A DNA stretch of 64,000 nucleotides, from the NCBI GenBank assembly GCA_958510825.1, contig OY294044.1:104508893-104572892 (forward strand), written 5' to 3'. The notes under the pieces are model-generated. The model did no database searches. It was not told the DNA's origin and saw only the letters and a program-made list of their open reading frames with translations. This stretch comes from Brachypterus glaber. Lineage: Eukaryota; Arthropoda; Insecta; Coleoptera; Kateretidae. Both the position numbers and the translations under genes were made by a program. This document shows, in pieces, positions 42,792 to 52,763 of this stretch (the stretch's first letter is position 1; each line of letters opens with the position of its first letter).

Positions 42792-43755
42792 CTGACTGGG
42801 TATTTAGAAGAATCCGATAAACTTGAATATGGGTACAATTATATATTTCACTGTGCTTTACTCAATAAAAAATATTTCAACCCCCCTCCCCACTCCTAAG
42901 GGTAGTTTTTACCGTATTTATTGGTTTTTTCTACTGACTAGGTATTTAGAAGAATCCGAGAAACTTGAATATGGGTACAATTATATATTTCACCGTGCTT
43001 TACTCAATAAAAAATATTTCAACCCCCCATCCCCACTCCTAAGGGTAGTTTTTACCGTACTTTTTTATTTTTTCTACTGACTGGGTATTTTGAAGAATCC
43101 GAGAAACTTGAAAATGGGTACAATTATATATTTTACCCCGCTTTACTCAATAAAAAATATTTCAACCCCCCATCCCCACTCCTAAGGGTAGTTTTTACCG
43201 TACTTTTTTATTTTTTCTACTGACTGGGTATTTTGAAGAATCCGAGAAACTTGAAAATGGGTACAATTATATATTTTACCCCGCTTTACTCAATAAAAAA
43301 TATTTCAACCCCCCATCCCCACTCCTACGGGTAGTTTTTACCGTATTTTTTGTTTTTTTCTACTGACTGGTTATTTAGAAGAATCCGAGAAACTTGAAAA
43401 TGGGTACAATTATATATTTCACCCTGCTTTACTCAATAAAAAATATTTCAACCCCCCATCCCCACTCCTAAGGGTAGTTTTTACCGTACTTTTTTATTTT
43501 TTCTACTGACTGGGTATTTTGAAGAATCCGAGAAACTTGAAAATGGGTACAATTATATATTTTACCCAGCTTTACTCAATAAAAAATATTTCATCCCCCC
43601 ATCCCCACTCCTACGGGTAGTTTTTACCGTATTTTTTGTTTTTTTTCTACTGACTGGTTATTTAGAAGAATCCGAGAAACTTGAAAATGGGTACAATTAT
43701 ATATTTCACCCTGCTTTACTCAATAAAAAATATTTCAACCCCCCATCCCCACTAG
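42792..43755. repeat. Minisatellite: 6.7 copies of a 143-bp unit
   Basis: Units begin CTACTGACTGGG-like and start at about 42792, 42934, 43077, 43220, 43363, 43506 and 43650, giving periods of 142-144 nt; the last is cut short at about 43755. Landmarks in each unit are GAAGAATCCGAGAAACTTGA, GGGTACAATTATATATTT, TTTACTCAATAAAAAATATT and CCCCCATCCCCACTCC. Copies 4-5 and 6-7 form two nearly identical dimers, so the last amplification step was about 286 bp. Confidence 0.9.
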
Positions 43756-45179
43756 GTTTTTAATTTAGCAAAATCAAAAATAAGTCATTCCGTTTAAAAA
43801 AATAGCACAAAATAGCGTTAAAATTGATCAATTTAAAAAAAAAACTTTAAAATAACGCCATTTTCATAAAAACAAAAGAAAATCAGTTTCACATGAACAG
43901 TATGAGGGTTTTTACGGTTCATACAAGCTCTGTAAATTTTAAAAAGTTATCTTTTATATCGTCTGTTTCATCAAGCAAAATAGTAAGTTAAAAATCGCAC
44001 AGTGAATATTTTCAAAACAGATTCGAATATTGGATGTTCGAATATACTGCGTAGTTTATGTTATAAAACTATATTCTATAATCAAACCTGTTGTACAAAT
44101 ATTTACTGTGCGATTTTTAATCTACTCTCTTGCTGATGAAACAGACCATAGTTACGGAGATAATTCGTAGGCAATGCTTCTTGTGTCACCCGGTATAACA
44201 AGCCGTGAAGATATGTAATGCTACGGATTCCATTATATATTATTCACAGTAAATAGTACCTATATTTGGGAAAATGCAAAATATATACCTGTTGCATTTT
44301 CCCAAATACTTAAAAAAAAATAATAATAATAATTTATAGATCTTTTCTTGAGAAAAGAATAAATAAAAAATAATAAAAAAAGGAATTGAAAAACAAAAAA
44401 TCAAAAAAAAAACTTTTTTTGCGAGAACGAAAAATTTTTGAAAAAAAAATTTTTCAAAAAAAAAATCAAAATTTTTATTTTTTTTTAATTTAAATTTGGC
44501 GAAAAACAAAAAAAAATTGAAAATGGTTTTTTTTTATTTTTTTAAAAAAGTTTAACCCCCCCATAACTTTTTTGTTTTTGGGAGGATTACTCTCACAATT
44601 GGTAGAATTGATCCTTTTAAATAAAAGTTACGTTTATCGTTCTTTTTTCAGCTTTTTTAGATTTTTTTTTAAATTTAACCCCCTATAACTTTTTTGTATT
44701 TGGGGGGATTACTTTTAAAATTGGTAGATTTGATCCTTATAATAAAAGTAATTTTTCCTGAAAAAGTTACGTTAAACGCAATTTTCTTTCAGCTTTTTTC
44801 GATTTTTTTAAAAGTTTAACTCCCCATAACTTTTTGTTTTTTGTTTTAGGGGGGTTACTTTCAAAAACAATAGGGGTCGTCCCCTCGTAGAACTTGATTT
44901 TTCCTGAAATTTTCAAGTCGATCGGATTATTCGTTCTTGAGTTATCGTGTTCACAAAAATCGTGGCATCAGACAGACATTAAAAAAAAAAGTTGCTTATT
45001 TTTTCATGAAAAAAATTTATATCCAGGAATTTTTGGTCTAGGGCGATTTTTGAAAATTTGAAACTACCTTATAATATTCTAGCGCTGGCGCTGTGATTAA
45101 TATAATAAAATAAAACCTTGCGTTAAATACTTTTTTTTAATATGAGAAATGGGATTAATACAAAAATTTATATTAATAA
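43756..45179. other. Low-complexity intergenic DNA with hairpin and tandem block
   Basis: At 43961-44151 an inverted repeat (CGTCTGTTTCATCAAGCAA / TTGCTGATGAAACAGACC; AAAAATCGCACAGT / ACTGTGCGATTTTT) forms a MITE-like hairpin. At 44220-44330 sequence related to 62495-62755 occurs. From 44545 to 44880 about three imperfect units of 120-145 nt carry CCCCCATAACTTTTTTG, TTGGTAGAATTGATCCTT and TCAGCTTTTTT. No gene. Confidence 0.55.
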
Positions 45180-45185
45180 TTTATT
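45180..45185 (-). terminator. Poly(A) signal of CCT6
   Basis: TTTATT on the plus strand (AATAAA on the minus strand), about 70 nt after the CCT6 stop. Confidence 0.5.
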
Positions 45186-45253
45186 ATAAAGAATTAAATG
45201 CGTTAATAAGTACGAGTTAAAAATGAAAAAGCCTTAAAATTATATAATAATTA

Positions 45254-46846
45254 TTATCCTTTAAGGCTACTCATTCCAGCCCTCATAATTTCATCTACAA
45301 GCAACAAATTGCAGGCAATAACAGAGCAGGAATTGATGATTTGTTTCTTAACAACATAATTGTCATAAATTCCTGAATCTTTTGGGTTTATGGGCTCCCC
45401 ACTTGTCAAGTCCAAACCAATGGGCTCAGCACTTAGTCTAGACTCCTCTTGCAACTTTACGATAGTATCCTGAGCATCAAAACCAGAATTAACAGCTAAA
45501 ACTTTGGGGATCACCAATAGAGCTTCAGCATAGGCTTGAATTCCTAACCTCGCCTTTCCTTTAACTGTATCTTTAAACTTCAACAGTTCCTTGTTAGCTG
45601 CTACTTCAAAAGCCCCAGCACCGGGCACAATTGCCTTATCGTCAATAGCATTGTTGATTGCTCGTAAACCATCTCGTACAGCATCCTTAATCTGAACTAG
45701 GGTGTGTTTGTTAGGACCTTTCATTAAAATGGTGACAGATTGCGGATTTCTGCATTCTTCAACAAAAGTGTATTTGTTTTCGCCCAAAACATGCTCGTAG
45801 ACTAAACCTGCATAACCTAGATTACATTCCTGGAGATCATCTACAGAGTTCATGGCTATGCCACCACATGCTAAAGCTAGACGTTCCATATTCCTACGCT
45901 TTGCTCTGCGAAGTCCTATTATACCTTCCTTGGCCAGCATATCCAGTGACATAGGATCGATTCCCTTTTGGTTGATAACTACAAATGATTTATCAGTTCC
46001 ATTGCATAGTTTTTTCTTCAGATCAATTACTTTTTGGACTCGTTGCTCAATGAACTCCCTCTCAGCTTTAACCATTTTTTCACGTTCTTCAGCGGTTTTA
46101 TAGAAGAATCCAGAGTTAACTTCACTTTTTTCATATTCCATGCTCACATTACAAGTTAAAATGTAACAGTTCTTGAGTTGTTTAGGCATGTCGGGGTGTC
46201 TCGAGCCATGGTCCATAACTATACCTTTTATTAGAGATGTATCAGTTTCAGTTTTATGTTGCATTTCCATAAGCTCCACCATGTGCAAGTCAACAGGTTT
46301 GTCACCCTGTTTAATTGCAAGCACTCCATCAACGCACACCTCAGTTAAGACATCAGCTATTTTTTGGTGAACCTTTGTTCTTAAACTGGTTCTACAGACA
46401 TCCAGCAAATGCTCTCTTGAAGCTTCAATAGGCACTTTTATTGATTCTAAAATCTCCAATGCCTTAGCTCTAGCTTGGTCAAAACCTTCAGTTAAGACTC
46501 TCGGGTGTAGACCTTCTGCAATGTAGATATCAGCCTGCTTCAGTAGTTCACCAATGACCAAAACTGTGGATGTAGTACCGTCACCGGTCATGTCATCTTG
46601 GGCTGTTGAGGCGCGGGCGATGAGTGACGCCGTCGGGTGCTGAATTTGCATTTCATGAAGCAAAACATTACCATCCTTGGTTATTTTTATGTCCCCAGCG
46701 CCTGATACCAACATTTTCATGGTTCCCTTAGGTCCTAAGTTGGATTTCATCACATCTTGAATACCTTTTGCTGCGGAGATGTTCACAGCTAGTGCCTGCG
46801 CAGCCCTAGCGACCTCGGCTTTTGGATTCAGTAGTGAAATTGCCAT
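45254..46846 (-). CDS. CCT6: Chaperonin-containing TCP-1 subunit zeta (CCT6)
   Basis: One uninterrupted exon of 530 residues, the usual length for CCT6 (about 530). The frame is open a little upstream, but the first ATG is at 46846 ([19 protein letters not shown]), matching the family start. Group II chaperonin signatures: [12 protein letters not shown] near residue 37, the ATPase loop [10 protein letters not shown] at about 84-93, the hinge GGIAMNS and the ATP-binding [10 protein letters not shown]. It is one of the eight subunits of the cytosolic CCT/TRiC ring that folds actin, tubulin and other proteins using ATP. No premature stop or frameshift. The lack of introns could be native or could mark an old retrocopy; no poly(A) tract or target duplication is seen. 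Confidence 0.97.
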   Translation of the reverse strand: MAISLLNPKAEVARAAQALAVNISAAKGIQDVMKSNLGPKGTMKMLVSGAGDIKITKDGNVLLHEMQIQHPTASLIARASTAQDDMTGDGTTSTVLVIGELLKQADIYIAEGLHPRVLTEGFDQARAKALEILESIKVPIEASREHLLDVCRTSLRTKVHQKIADVLTEVCVDGVLAIKQGDKPVDLHMVELMEMQHKTETDTSLIKGIVMDHGSRHPDMPKQLKNCYILTCNVSMEYEKSEVNSGFFYKTAEEREKMVKAEREFIEQRVQKVIDLKKKLCNGTDKSFVVINQKGIDPMSLDMLAKEGIIGLRRAKRRNMERLALACGGIAMNSVDDLQECNLGYAGLVYEHVLGENKYTFVEECRNPQSVTILMKGPNKHTLVQIKDAVRDGLRAINNAIDDKAIVPGAGAFEVAANKELLKFKDTVKGKARLGIQAYAEALLVIPKVLAVNSGFDAQDTIVKLQEESRLSAEPIGLDLTSGEPINPKDSGIYDNYVVKKQIINSCSVIACNLLLVDEIMRAGMSSLKG

Positions 46847-47493
46847 ATTTTCGGTCGACTTTGTACGAAATTTAAACTCAAACTGCAAACTAACACGGGG
46901 TAGACAATCTTTTTTTGTTTAAAAGTCACACCGGTTTCTATGACACACACCCGTAGAAAGAAAATGGACGTCGCAGAACACGATACCTCTCTCTTCTTCT
47001 GCTTCTTTTGTAAAATAATTTGTTTAAATGAGAAGTAGGTCAAAAGTATCAAACATAACCTGAAAATCAAACCTGGATCCAGGGTAACCAATAGTAGAAA
47101 CAAAAAATATCCAGTGTTCCCAGTATAGTTCCCCAAAATTCCCTATTTTAAAGAATAGAGCATTTCGTCGGGTGGAAACAAAGCCACCAAATGAGAGAGT
47201 AGTTTAAATGCATAACTGAACGTTTCTTTTGCTTGAATGTACTTGAAAATATAAAACTTGACTAAACATAATGCAATAAATGTAAAAATAATTGTTTAAG
47301 CTCTGTACCCTTTACTTTACTCTGTATCCCTTACGGTAACTTTCAAGTTTGCAGTCCTCAGCTCAAAGCGTTTTCTCGTTGACTTGTTTGGCCAGAACAA
47401 GTCGATTAGTCTGTACGTTTAGAGAAAAAACTAGATTTTTTACTCAAAACTTTGGGGATGAGCAGTTTTCTCGTCAAAAATTATATATATTTG
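46847..47493. promoter_or_regulatory. CCT6 upstream region
   Basis: Flank between the CCT6 start and the DIRS element. No TATA box stands out; a pyrimidine-rich stretch TCTCTCTTCTTCTGCTTCTT lies at about 46988-47007. No other gene recognised. Confidence 0.4.
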
Positions 47494-47655
47494 ATTACAT
47501 TTCACTTCTTCTCCAAACGGATCGCTGAAAATTATGGTAAAGTGGTAGTAACGACATCTCGTGACGGCAGCACAAATCAGTTTAAAGTAGGCAAAAATTT
47601 GTCCTACTATACCGACCCAACCCTTCTTGTCATTACGATTTTTTGTGTGGCAAGC
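47494..47655 (+). repeat. DIRS left inverted terminal repeat
   Basis: Begins ATTACATTTCACTTCTTCTC and is complementary to 52318-52473 over most of its length, including GGCAAAAATTTGTCCTACTA and CCGACCCAACCCTTCTTGTC. Confidence 0.85.
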
Positions 47656-47762
47656 AAGCACGCCATTTTTTAATTTGCATATGTTTGTAGGTTTTTTATC
47701 AATTATTTCCTGGTGTTTTTTGTATAGATTACCTCAATAGTGCTTTCTAGTCAGTTTTGAAT

Positions 47763-49076
47763 ATGGGGAAGCACAAAACTTCGAAGAAGAGGAAGGATAA
47801 AAAGGAAAAAAGGAGAAAGCGTCACTTGACATCGTCATCATCCAGTTCGTCGTCTGGGTCCCGGAGCCGGTCTCCGAGCCACCCCGTTCATAAAAGATCG
47901 AGATCCTCGGAGAGGTCTCGATCTAGGCGTCCACTGGAAGATTCAACAAACAGGCAGAGATCTCGCAGTCCAAGACAGAGGTCTTTGTCCAGGTGGAATG
48001 ATAGGAACCATCGAGACAGGTTCTCGACAAATAGTAGTTCCAGGAACGCTCGAGACAGGTTCTCGACAAATGGTAGCCCCAGGGACGCTCGAGACAGGTT
48101 CTCGATACATGGTAGCCCCAGGGACGCTCGAGACAGGTTCTCGATACATGGTAGTCCCAGGGACGCTCGAGACAGGTTCTCGGCCAATGAAAGTCCTATT
48201 ACACAGCCCCAGGTGGGTGTGATTCAATCTCCTCAAGGCAGTCAGGTGCTGCGGCAGGTAAATTCTTTAGATACTGTCCAGGTTGAGAACAGGGCAGTGG
48301 AACCCTTGAAGGAAAATTTATTAAAAGCTCTGGGAGAAGAGGATCAACAAGGGAAAGTAAATGAGTTGATTTTACATCCTGTTGTTGTGCAAAGGTGGGC
48401 ACACATTATATCAAAAGGTATGGGGGAAGAGTTTAAGGCTCTTCACACAGAATATAATATCCCTGATAATCTTCCGTCTCTACGGGGCCCTAAATTAAAT
48501 GAAACAGTGGGTACAGCTGTCCCTTTTTACGTTAAATCTAGAGACGAACACTTGAAAAATACACAATCAAATTTGGGCTCCAGCCTCACAGCCATTGGCA
48601 AGGCCATAAATGTGTTATTAAATGACTCATGCATAAATGATGAAAAAAGCAGGGAGGAAATTTTAGCTCACATCAGCAGTGCTGGACGGTTAATAGCAAA
48701 TATTCATTATGATTTATCCATATCTCGTAGAGCTGCTATGACACCACATCTCTCCGTTCAAGTAAAAACTCTATCGAAGGACCTACCAGTAGGGGAACTT
48801 TTGTTCGGAGAAGACTTAGGGGACAAAATAAAGGCGGCAAAAGCCGCAGAAAAAGAGAGTCTTGCTATTAAGGCCTCAACTTTAAAACAAAAGACTTTTG
48901 CCCCAAAACCTCCTTTTAAGAATAACACACAAAGCTCTTCCTCAAGGGATTTTTTAAACTTGAAGTCCCCGTCAAACTTCCGGAGGGAGTTTCGACCAAC
49001 AAGGGGCCAGTCCTCCAACAACAAGGTCGTGAAACGCTTCAAGCAGAACCCCCCGACGTTTCACCGTCGACAGTAG
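47763..49076 (+). CDS. DIRS gag-like ORF1 with RS-rich N terminus
   Basis: ATG at 47763 opens MGKHKTSKKRKDKKEKRRK, a strongly basic start, then a Ser/Arg-rich stretch. An in-frame 36-nt repeat follows (48015-48189), whose unit reads GSPRDARDRFSI/STH with small changes, about 4.5 copies. The C-terminal half (from about residue 170) is a globular domain (VVQRWAHIISKGM, EEFKALHTEYNIPDNLPSL). That is the usual position of the conserved gag-like core of DIRS ORF1. The tail is basic and ends FHRRQ. It presumably binds element RNA. Length 437 residues. Confidence 0.8.
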   Translation: MGKHKTSKKRKDKKEKRRKRHLTSSSSSSSSGSRSRSPSHPVHKRSRSSERSRSRRPLEDSTNRQRSRSPRQRSLSRWNDRNHRDRFSTNSSSRNARDRFSTNGSPRDARDRFSIHGSPRDARDRFSIHGSPRDARDRFSANESPITQPQVGVIQSPQGSQVLRQVNSLDTVQVENRAVEPLKENLLKALGEEDQQGKVNELILHPVVVQRWAHIISKGMGEEFKALHTEYNIPDNLPSLRGPKLNETVGTAVPFYVKSRDEHLKNTQSNLGSSLTAIGKAINVLLNDSCINDEKSREEILAHISSAGRLIANIHYDLSISRRAAMTPHLSVQVKTLSKDLPVGELLFGEDLGDKIKAAKAAEKESLAIKASTLKQKTFAPKPPFKNNTQSSSSRDFLNLKSPSNFRREFRPTRGQSSNNKVVKRFKQNPPTFHRRQ

Positions 49077-50953
49077 GGACTACTAACCTTAACCAGGTAA
49101 ATATTGCTGGCAGGTTAACTTTATACCTTGATGAGTGGAAATCTATTACTACTAATGCCACAGTTTTGGGCTATATTAAAGGCTACAAAATTCCTTTTAC
49201 AGAAATTCCCAAGAGTTTGGGGATTCCAAAAAATTTAAAGCTCTCTGCGCAGGAGCTGGAAGCAACAAATCTAGAGATTCAGAAATTAATTTTTATGGGT
49301 GTTATTTCTAAATGTAAACCTCTTAATGGCCAATTTTTATCAAAATTTTTTCTTGTTAAAAAACCTAATGGCGATTTTAGGTTTATACTTAACCTAAAAA
49401 ATTTAAACAAGTTTGTAATTTCAGTACACTTTAAAATGGAAGACTACAGGATTGCAACGCGTTTAATTAAAAAAGGTTACTTTATGACAAAAATTGACTT
49501 AAAAGATGCTTATTACCTGGTCTCTGTAGACCCCTCCCACAGAAAATATTTAAGATTTATTTTCAATGGGGTTTTGTACGAGTTTAATACCTTGGTTTTT
49601 GGACTTTCCTCCAGCCCCTATGTTTTCACTAAGCTACTTAAACCAATTGTGGAATATTTTCGTAATATGGGTATTTTTTGTGTAATTTACATAGACGATT
49701 TTCTTATAATTGCAGATTCTTTTTCTCAGTGCATGTTTTTTACAAATTTTATGGTCTCCTTTTTAGAAAAATTGGGGTTTATTATTAATCAGGACAAAAG
49801 TGTCCTCACTCCGAGTCAAAAATGCTTGTTTTTGGGTTTTGTTTTTGACTCGGTAAACATGACCATCGAATTGACCAAAGAAAAAAGGTTTACAATCCTA
49901 AGGGCCATACAGAGAATAAAATCTCTTAAAGAATGCAAGATTCGTTTTTTTGCAGAGTTTATTGGCCTTTTAATTTCAGCTTGTCCCGCCTTAAAATACG
50001 CTAAGCTATATACAAAAATATTTGAGAGGGAAAAATTTTTAGCTCTTAGTAAAAATAATCAAAATTATAACAGACGTATGAATATTAGGGAAGTTATAAC
50101 AAACGATATTCTTTGGTGGGAAAAGAATATAATGATAGGCAAGAATAATATTATTCAAGATAGTTATGATCTCGAAATTTATACGGATAGTAGTTCCACA
50201 GGTTGGGGGGGTTACTATGAAGGGGAGTCATGTTACGGTTGGTGGGGCGTAGAAGATATAAATAAACATATCAATTTTTTAGAGTTAAAAGCGATTTTCT
50301 TTGTTATTAAATGTTTGACTAAGGAGGCTAAGAATCTTTCTATTTTACTAAGGGTAGACAACACCACTGCTATTTCATACATCAATCGAATGGGCAGTGT
50401 CCAACATAAGGAACTATCCAGTTTGACCAGAAACATATGGCAGTGGTGCGAGGAGAGAAACTTTTGGCTGCATGCGACGTACGTCAACTCCAAAGACAAC
50501 AAGGCAGATTCCTGTAGCAGGGCTCTCAGACCAGAGACGGAGCTGCAATTGACGAGAGAATGTTTTGTAAATATTTGTTCCAAATTTGGACAACCTGCAG
50601 TTGATTTATTTGCGTCCAAAGAAAATCATAAATGTGCTCAATATGTTTCTTGGATGAAAGATCCAGATTCGGTTGCTGTTGATGCATTTACGGTAGATTG
50701 GTCCAATTTAAACTTTTATGCATTTCCACCTTTTAATTTAGTCCTAAGAGTTCTAAATAAAATAATTGCGAATAAAGCGGAAGGTATTGTGGTATACCCA
50801 ATGTGGCCAACTCAACCATGGTTTCCACTCATAAAGGACCTATTGATTTCCGATCCGTTAATTTTTAATTCCCTTAGTAACACAATAAATTTTTCTAGCA
50901 ACCCGATAGTGACTACCCTGGCAGCCGCCAAGTTATCAGCAAGGCACTTATGA
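48926..50953 (+). CDS. DIRS reverse transcriptase/RNase H polyprotein (ORF2)
   Basis: The frame is open from 48926 and overlaps the end of ORF1 by about 150 nt in the -1 frame. No ATG precedes the conserved start block AGRLTLYLDEWKSITTNATV followed by GYKIPFTEIP, so it probably depends on frameshifting or reinitiation in the overlap. RT motifs: FFLVKKPNGDFRFILNLKNL, MTKIDLKDAYYLVSV, LVFGLSSSPYVFTKLL and the catalytic VIYIDDFLII. RNase H: EIYTDSSSTGWGG, FLELKAIFFVIK, VDNTTAISYINRMGS and KADSCSR. The C-terminal part (VDLFASKENHKCAQYVS, FPPFNLVLRVLNKI) is the conserved extension that in DIRS elements leads into a methyltransferase-like region. The stop overlaps the next ORF as ATGA. Confidence 0.9.
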   Translation, partial: HTKLFLKGFFKLEVPVKLPEGVSTNKGPVLQQQGRETLQAEPPDVSPSTVGTTNLNQVNIAGRLTLYLDEWKSITTNATVLGYIKGYKIPFTEIPKSLGIPKNLKLSAQELEATNLEIQKLIFMGVISKCKPLNGQFLSKFFLVKKPNGDFRFILNLKNLNKFVISVHFKMEDYRIATRLIKKGYFMTKIDLKDAYYLVSVDPSHRKYLRFIFNGVLYEFNTLVFGLSSSPYVFTKLLKPIVEYFRNMGIFCVIYIDDFLIIADSFSQCMFFTNFMVSFLEKLGFIINQDKSVLTPSQKCLFLGFVFDSVNMTIELTKEKRFTILRAIQRIKSLKECKIRFFAEFIGLLISACPALKYAKLYTKIFEREKFLALSKNNQNYNRRMNIREVITNDILWWEKNIMIGKNNIIQDSYDLEIYTDSSSTGWGGYYEGESCYGWWGVEDINKHINFLELKAIFFVIKCLTKEAKNLSILLRVDNTTAISYINRMGSVQHKELSSLTRNIWQWCEERNFWLHATYVNSKDNKADSCSRALRPETELQLTRECFVNICSKFGQPAVDLFASKENHKCAQYVSWMKDPDSVAVDAFTVDWSNLNFYAFPPFNLVLRVLNKIIANKAEGIVVYPMWPTQPWFPLIKDLLISDPLIFNSLSNTINFSSNPIVTTLAAAKLSARHL

Positions 50954-51888
50954 ACAAACACCTACCTGAAGAAGCTGTCGAAACCACTCTAAGTTCCTTA
51001 TCGGAAGGCACTCTAAAACAATACAACACTTCTTATATACGGTGGTGGAACTTCTGCAAAGTAAGGAGGTTGGACCCTTTCAACGCCAATGTTTCAAACG
51101 TCATCATTTTTCTTCAAGAAATTTTTAATTTGGAAAAACACGTTTATGGATCGTTCAATAGCCACAGGTCTGCCTTGGCCTTAATTTTACCGGGAGACAT
51201 AGGCAAGGATCTTATGCTAAGGAGATTCATAAAAGGTATCGCTAAACTTAGGGCCCCAAAACCAAGATACAATGCTATTTGGGACACCAACATTGTGCTA
51301 AAATACCTGAAGAATTTTGATAACCAACTTTCCACAATTCCGGTGATTACAAGAAAACTGGTTACCTTACTAGCCCTGATAACAGGCCAAAGGATACAGT
51401 CTCTACACCTTATAAAGGTAGAAAATATTATCTTTAACCCCAACGGTGCTCAAATCCTTATAGATGAAAGGATTAAGACTTCTGGAATTGGAAGGGAACA
51501 GCCTTGCCTCCAGGTGCCGTTTAACAACAATAACGATGCCTTATGTGTAGCCACTCTTTTATTGGTTTATTTAGAAAGGACGGCCACCCTTAGAACTCAA
51601 GACCAGCAGTACCTGTTTTTAAACACTAGAAAGCCGTTTAACCGCGCTTCAAAGCAAACCCTGAGTAGGTGGGTTAGAGACACCCTTTGTAAAGCAGGTG
51701 TGGACACGAGAATCTTTGGCTCACATTCAACTAGACATGCTTCGACTTCAGCAGCTCTTAGAAAAGGCATCTCACTGTCCACTATTAAAAGAACAGCGGG
51801 ATGGACAGAAAACTCGGCTACATTTGCGAGATTTTATAACATCCCACTGTCGAACAATCACCTTTTTGCCAAAAGTATTTTAAACTAA
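50950..51888 (+). CDS. DIRS tyrosine recombinase (ORF3)
   Basis: 312 residues; the ATG at 50950 overlaps the ORF2 stop (ATGA), which suggests coupled translation. The catalytic set of phage-integrase-type recombinases is complete: R148 in ALITGQRIQSL, H259 and R262 in SHSTRHAST, W285 in AGWTENS and the nucleophile Y296 in ARFYNI. The N-terminal third (LKQYNTSYIRWWNFCKVRRL) is the DNA-binding core-type domain. It inserts the circular element DNA instead of a DDE integrase. Confidence 0.92.
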   Translation: MNKHLPEEAVETTLSSLSEGTLKQYNTSYIRWWNFCKVRRLDPFNANVSNVIIFLQEIFNLEKHVYGSFNSHRSALALILPGDIGKDLMLRRFIKGIAKLRAPKPRYNAIWDTNIVLKYLKNFDNQLSTIPVITRKLVTLLALITGQRIQSLHLIKVENIIFNPNGAQILIDERIKTSGIGREQPCLQVPFNNNNDALCVATLLLVYLERTATLRTQDQQYLFLNTRKPFNRASKQTLSRWVRDTLCKAGVDTRIFGSHSTRHASTSAALRKGISLSTIKRTAGWTENSATFARFYNIPLSNNHLFAKSILN

Positions 51889-52095
51889 TGTTCCTTTTTT
51901 TTTTATTTATTATTGTAAGTTTTTATTCCTTAGGAAAAAATTATTTTCGTTTTTTCTTTTTATGTTGGCTTTACTCAGCCGTGATTATTTGTACTGAGAT
52001 ATTTTAGTCATTGATCTCAAGTAGGGGTTTTAAAAAATGGACTCTACTAATAAAAAATGTTCAGTAACCTAACACAATATTGTGTCTTTAAACCT

Positions 52096-52221
52096 CTACC
52101 ACTTTACCATAATTTTCAGCGATCCGTTTGGAGAAGAAGTGAAATGTAATTAATCGATCAAACGAACTTACCTGTGAAGTTCGATCGTAATTACATGAAC
52201 TTCTTCTCCAAACGGATCGCT
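52096..52221 (+). repeat. DIRS internal complementary region
   Basis: First half (52096-52149) is the complement of the left terminus (TACCACTTTACCATAATTTT... GAAATGTAAT). Second half (52150-52221) is the complement of the right terminus (TAATCGATCAAACGAACTTA... CGGATCGCT). It acts as a template for restoring element ends during replication. Confidence 0.85.
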
Positions 52222-52317
52222 CCCTCCCGACCCGCTTAAAATGACTATTTTAAGAGAGATCTTAGATCTTAAAAAAGATCTCAAATCTCTTGCCCTATGT
52301 CAATATTGTGTTAGGGC

Positions 52318-52518
52318 TTTCCTACACAAAAAGTGTAATGACAAGAAGGGTTGGGTCGGTATAGTAGGACAAATTTTTGCCTACTTTAAACTGATTTGTG
52401 CTGCCGTCACGAGATGTCGTTACTACCACTTTACCATAATTTTCAGCGATCCGTTTGGAGAAGAAGTTCATGTAATTACGATCGAACTTCACAGGTAAGT
52501 TCGTTTGATCGATTAATT
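52318..52518 (+). repeat. DIRS right inverted terminal repeat
   Basis: Inverted copy of the left repeat plus about 55 nt of extra outer sequence (GTAATTACGATCGAACTTCA and on) that is represented only in the internal complementary region. The outer boundary is GATCGATTAATT. Confidence 0.8.
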
Positions 52519-52763
52519 TTATGCTCCCATGCTATATTTTAAAGTTTTGCTTTCACAAAAAATTAAATTTAGTTGAGGAAATCACACGATTGAGATATTT
52601 AAATAATAATTTGTTTCATTAGATGTATTAAAATTAATTTTAGTATACCGAATTTTTGTGAATTTTGAATTTCGCGGGATGTAATGCGCATGTCATACGA
52701 CAGCGTCAGCTTCCGCCATGTATAGTGAGGTTAACTTCCTTTTACTGTAGTTCTTTAAGAAAA
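52519..52763 (+). promoter_or_regulatory. RpL23A promoter with TCT/TOP-like initiator
   Basis: Just upstream of the ATG the sequence TTAACTTCCTTTTACTG (about 52730-52746) contains the polypyrimidine CTTCCTTTT. This fits the TCT initiator and 5' terminal oligopyrimidine of ribosomal protein genes, and would give a 5' leader of only about 25-30 nt. No TATA box is seen. Confidence 0.55.

Larger units (their letters stand above)
47494..52518 (+). mobile_element. Full-length DIRS-like tyrosine-recombinase retrotransposon
   Basis: Three ORFs (gag-like, RT/RNase H, tyrosine recombinase) lie between inverted terminal repeats (about 47494-47655 and 52318-52518). An internal complementary region at 52096-52221 consists of the complement of the left end joined to the complement of the right end. 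Comparing the three places shows that the joint shares ATT, which is the trinucleotide at both genomic ends (47494-47496 and 52516-52518). This is the arrangement by which DIRS elements complete a circular DNA that the recombinase inserts without target duplication. All ORFs are open, so it may be recently active. It inserted between the CCT6 and RpL23A promoters. Confidence 0.9.

Noticed and set aside
42792..43755. CRISPR-like array
   Set aside because: The repeats are head-to-tail 143-bp units without alternating unique spacers, in a eukaryotic genome; it is a minisatellite.
43756..45179. Minus-strand ORF 44240-44509 (Phe/Lys-rich)
   Set aside because: Derived from A/T runs; no domain, no splice or promoter context.
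46847..46888. Fourteen extra N-terminal codons for CCT6
   Set aside because: The upstream start would be TTG; the first ATG at 46846 gives the family's normal N terminus and length.
47888..48402. Minus- and alternative-frame ORFs with 12-residue repeats over the DIRS ORF1
   Set aside because: They mirror the 36-bp repeat of the gag-like gene in other frames; no independent support.
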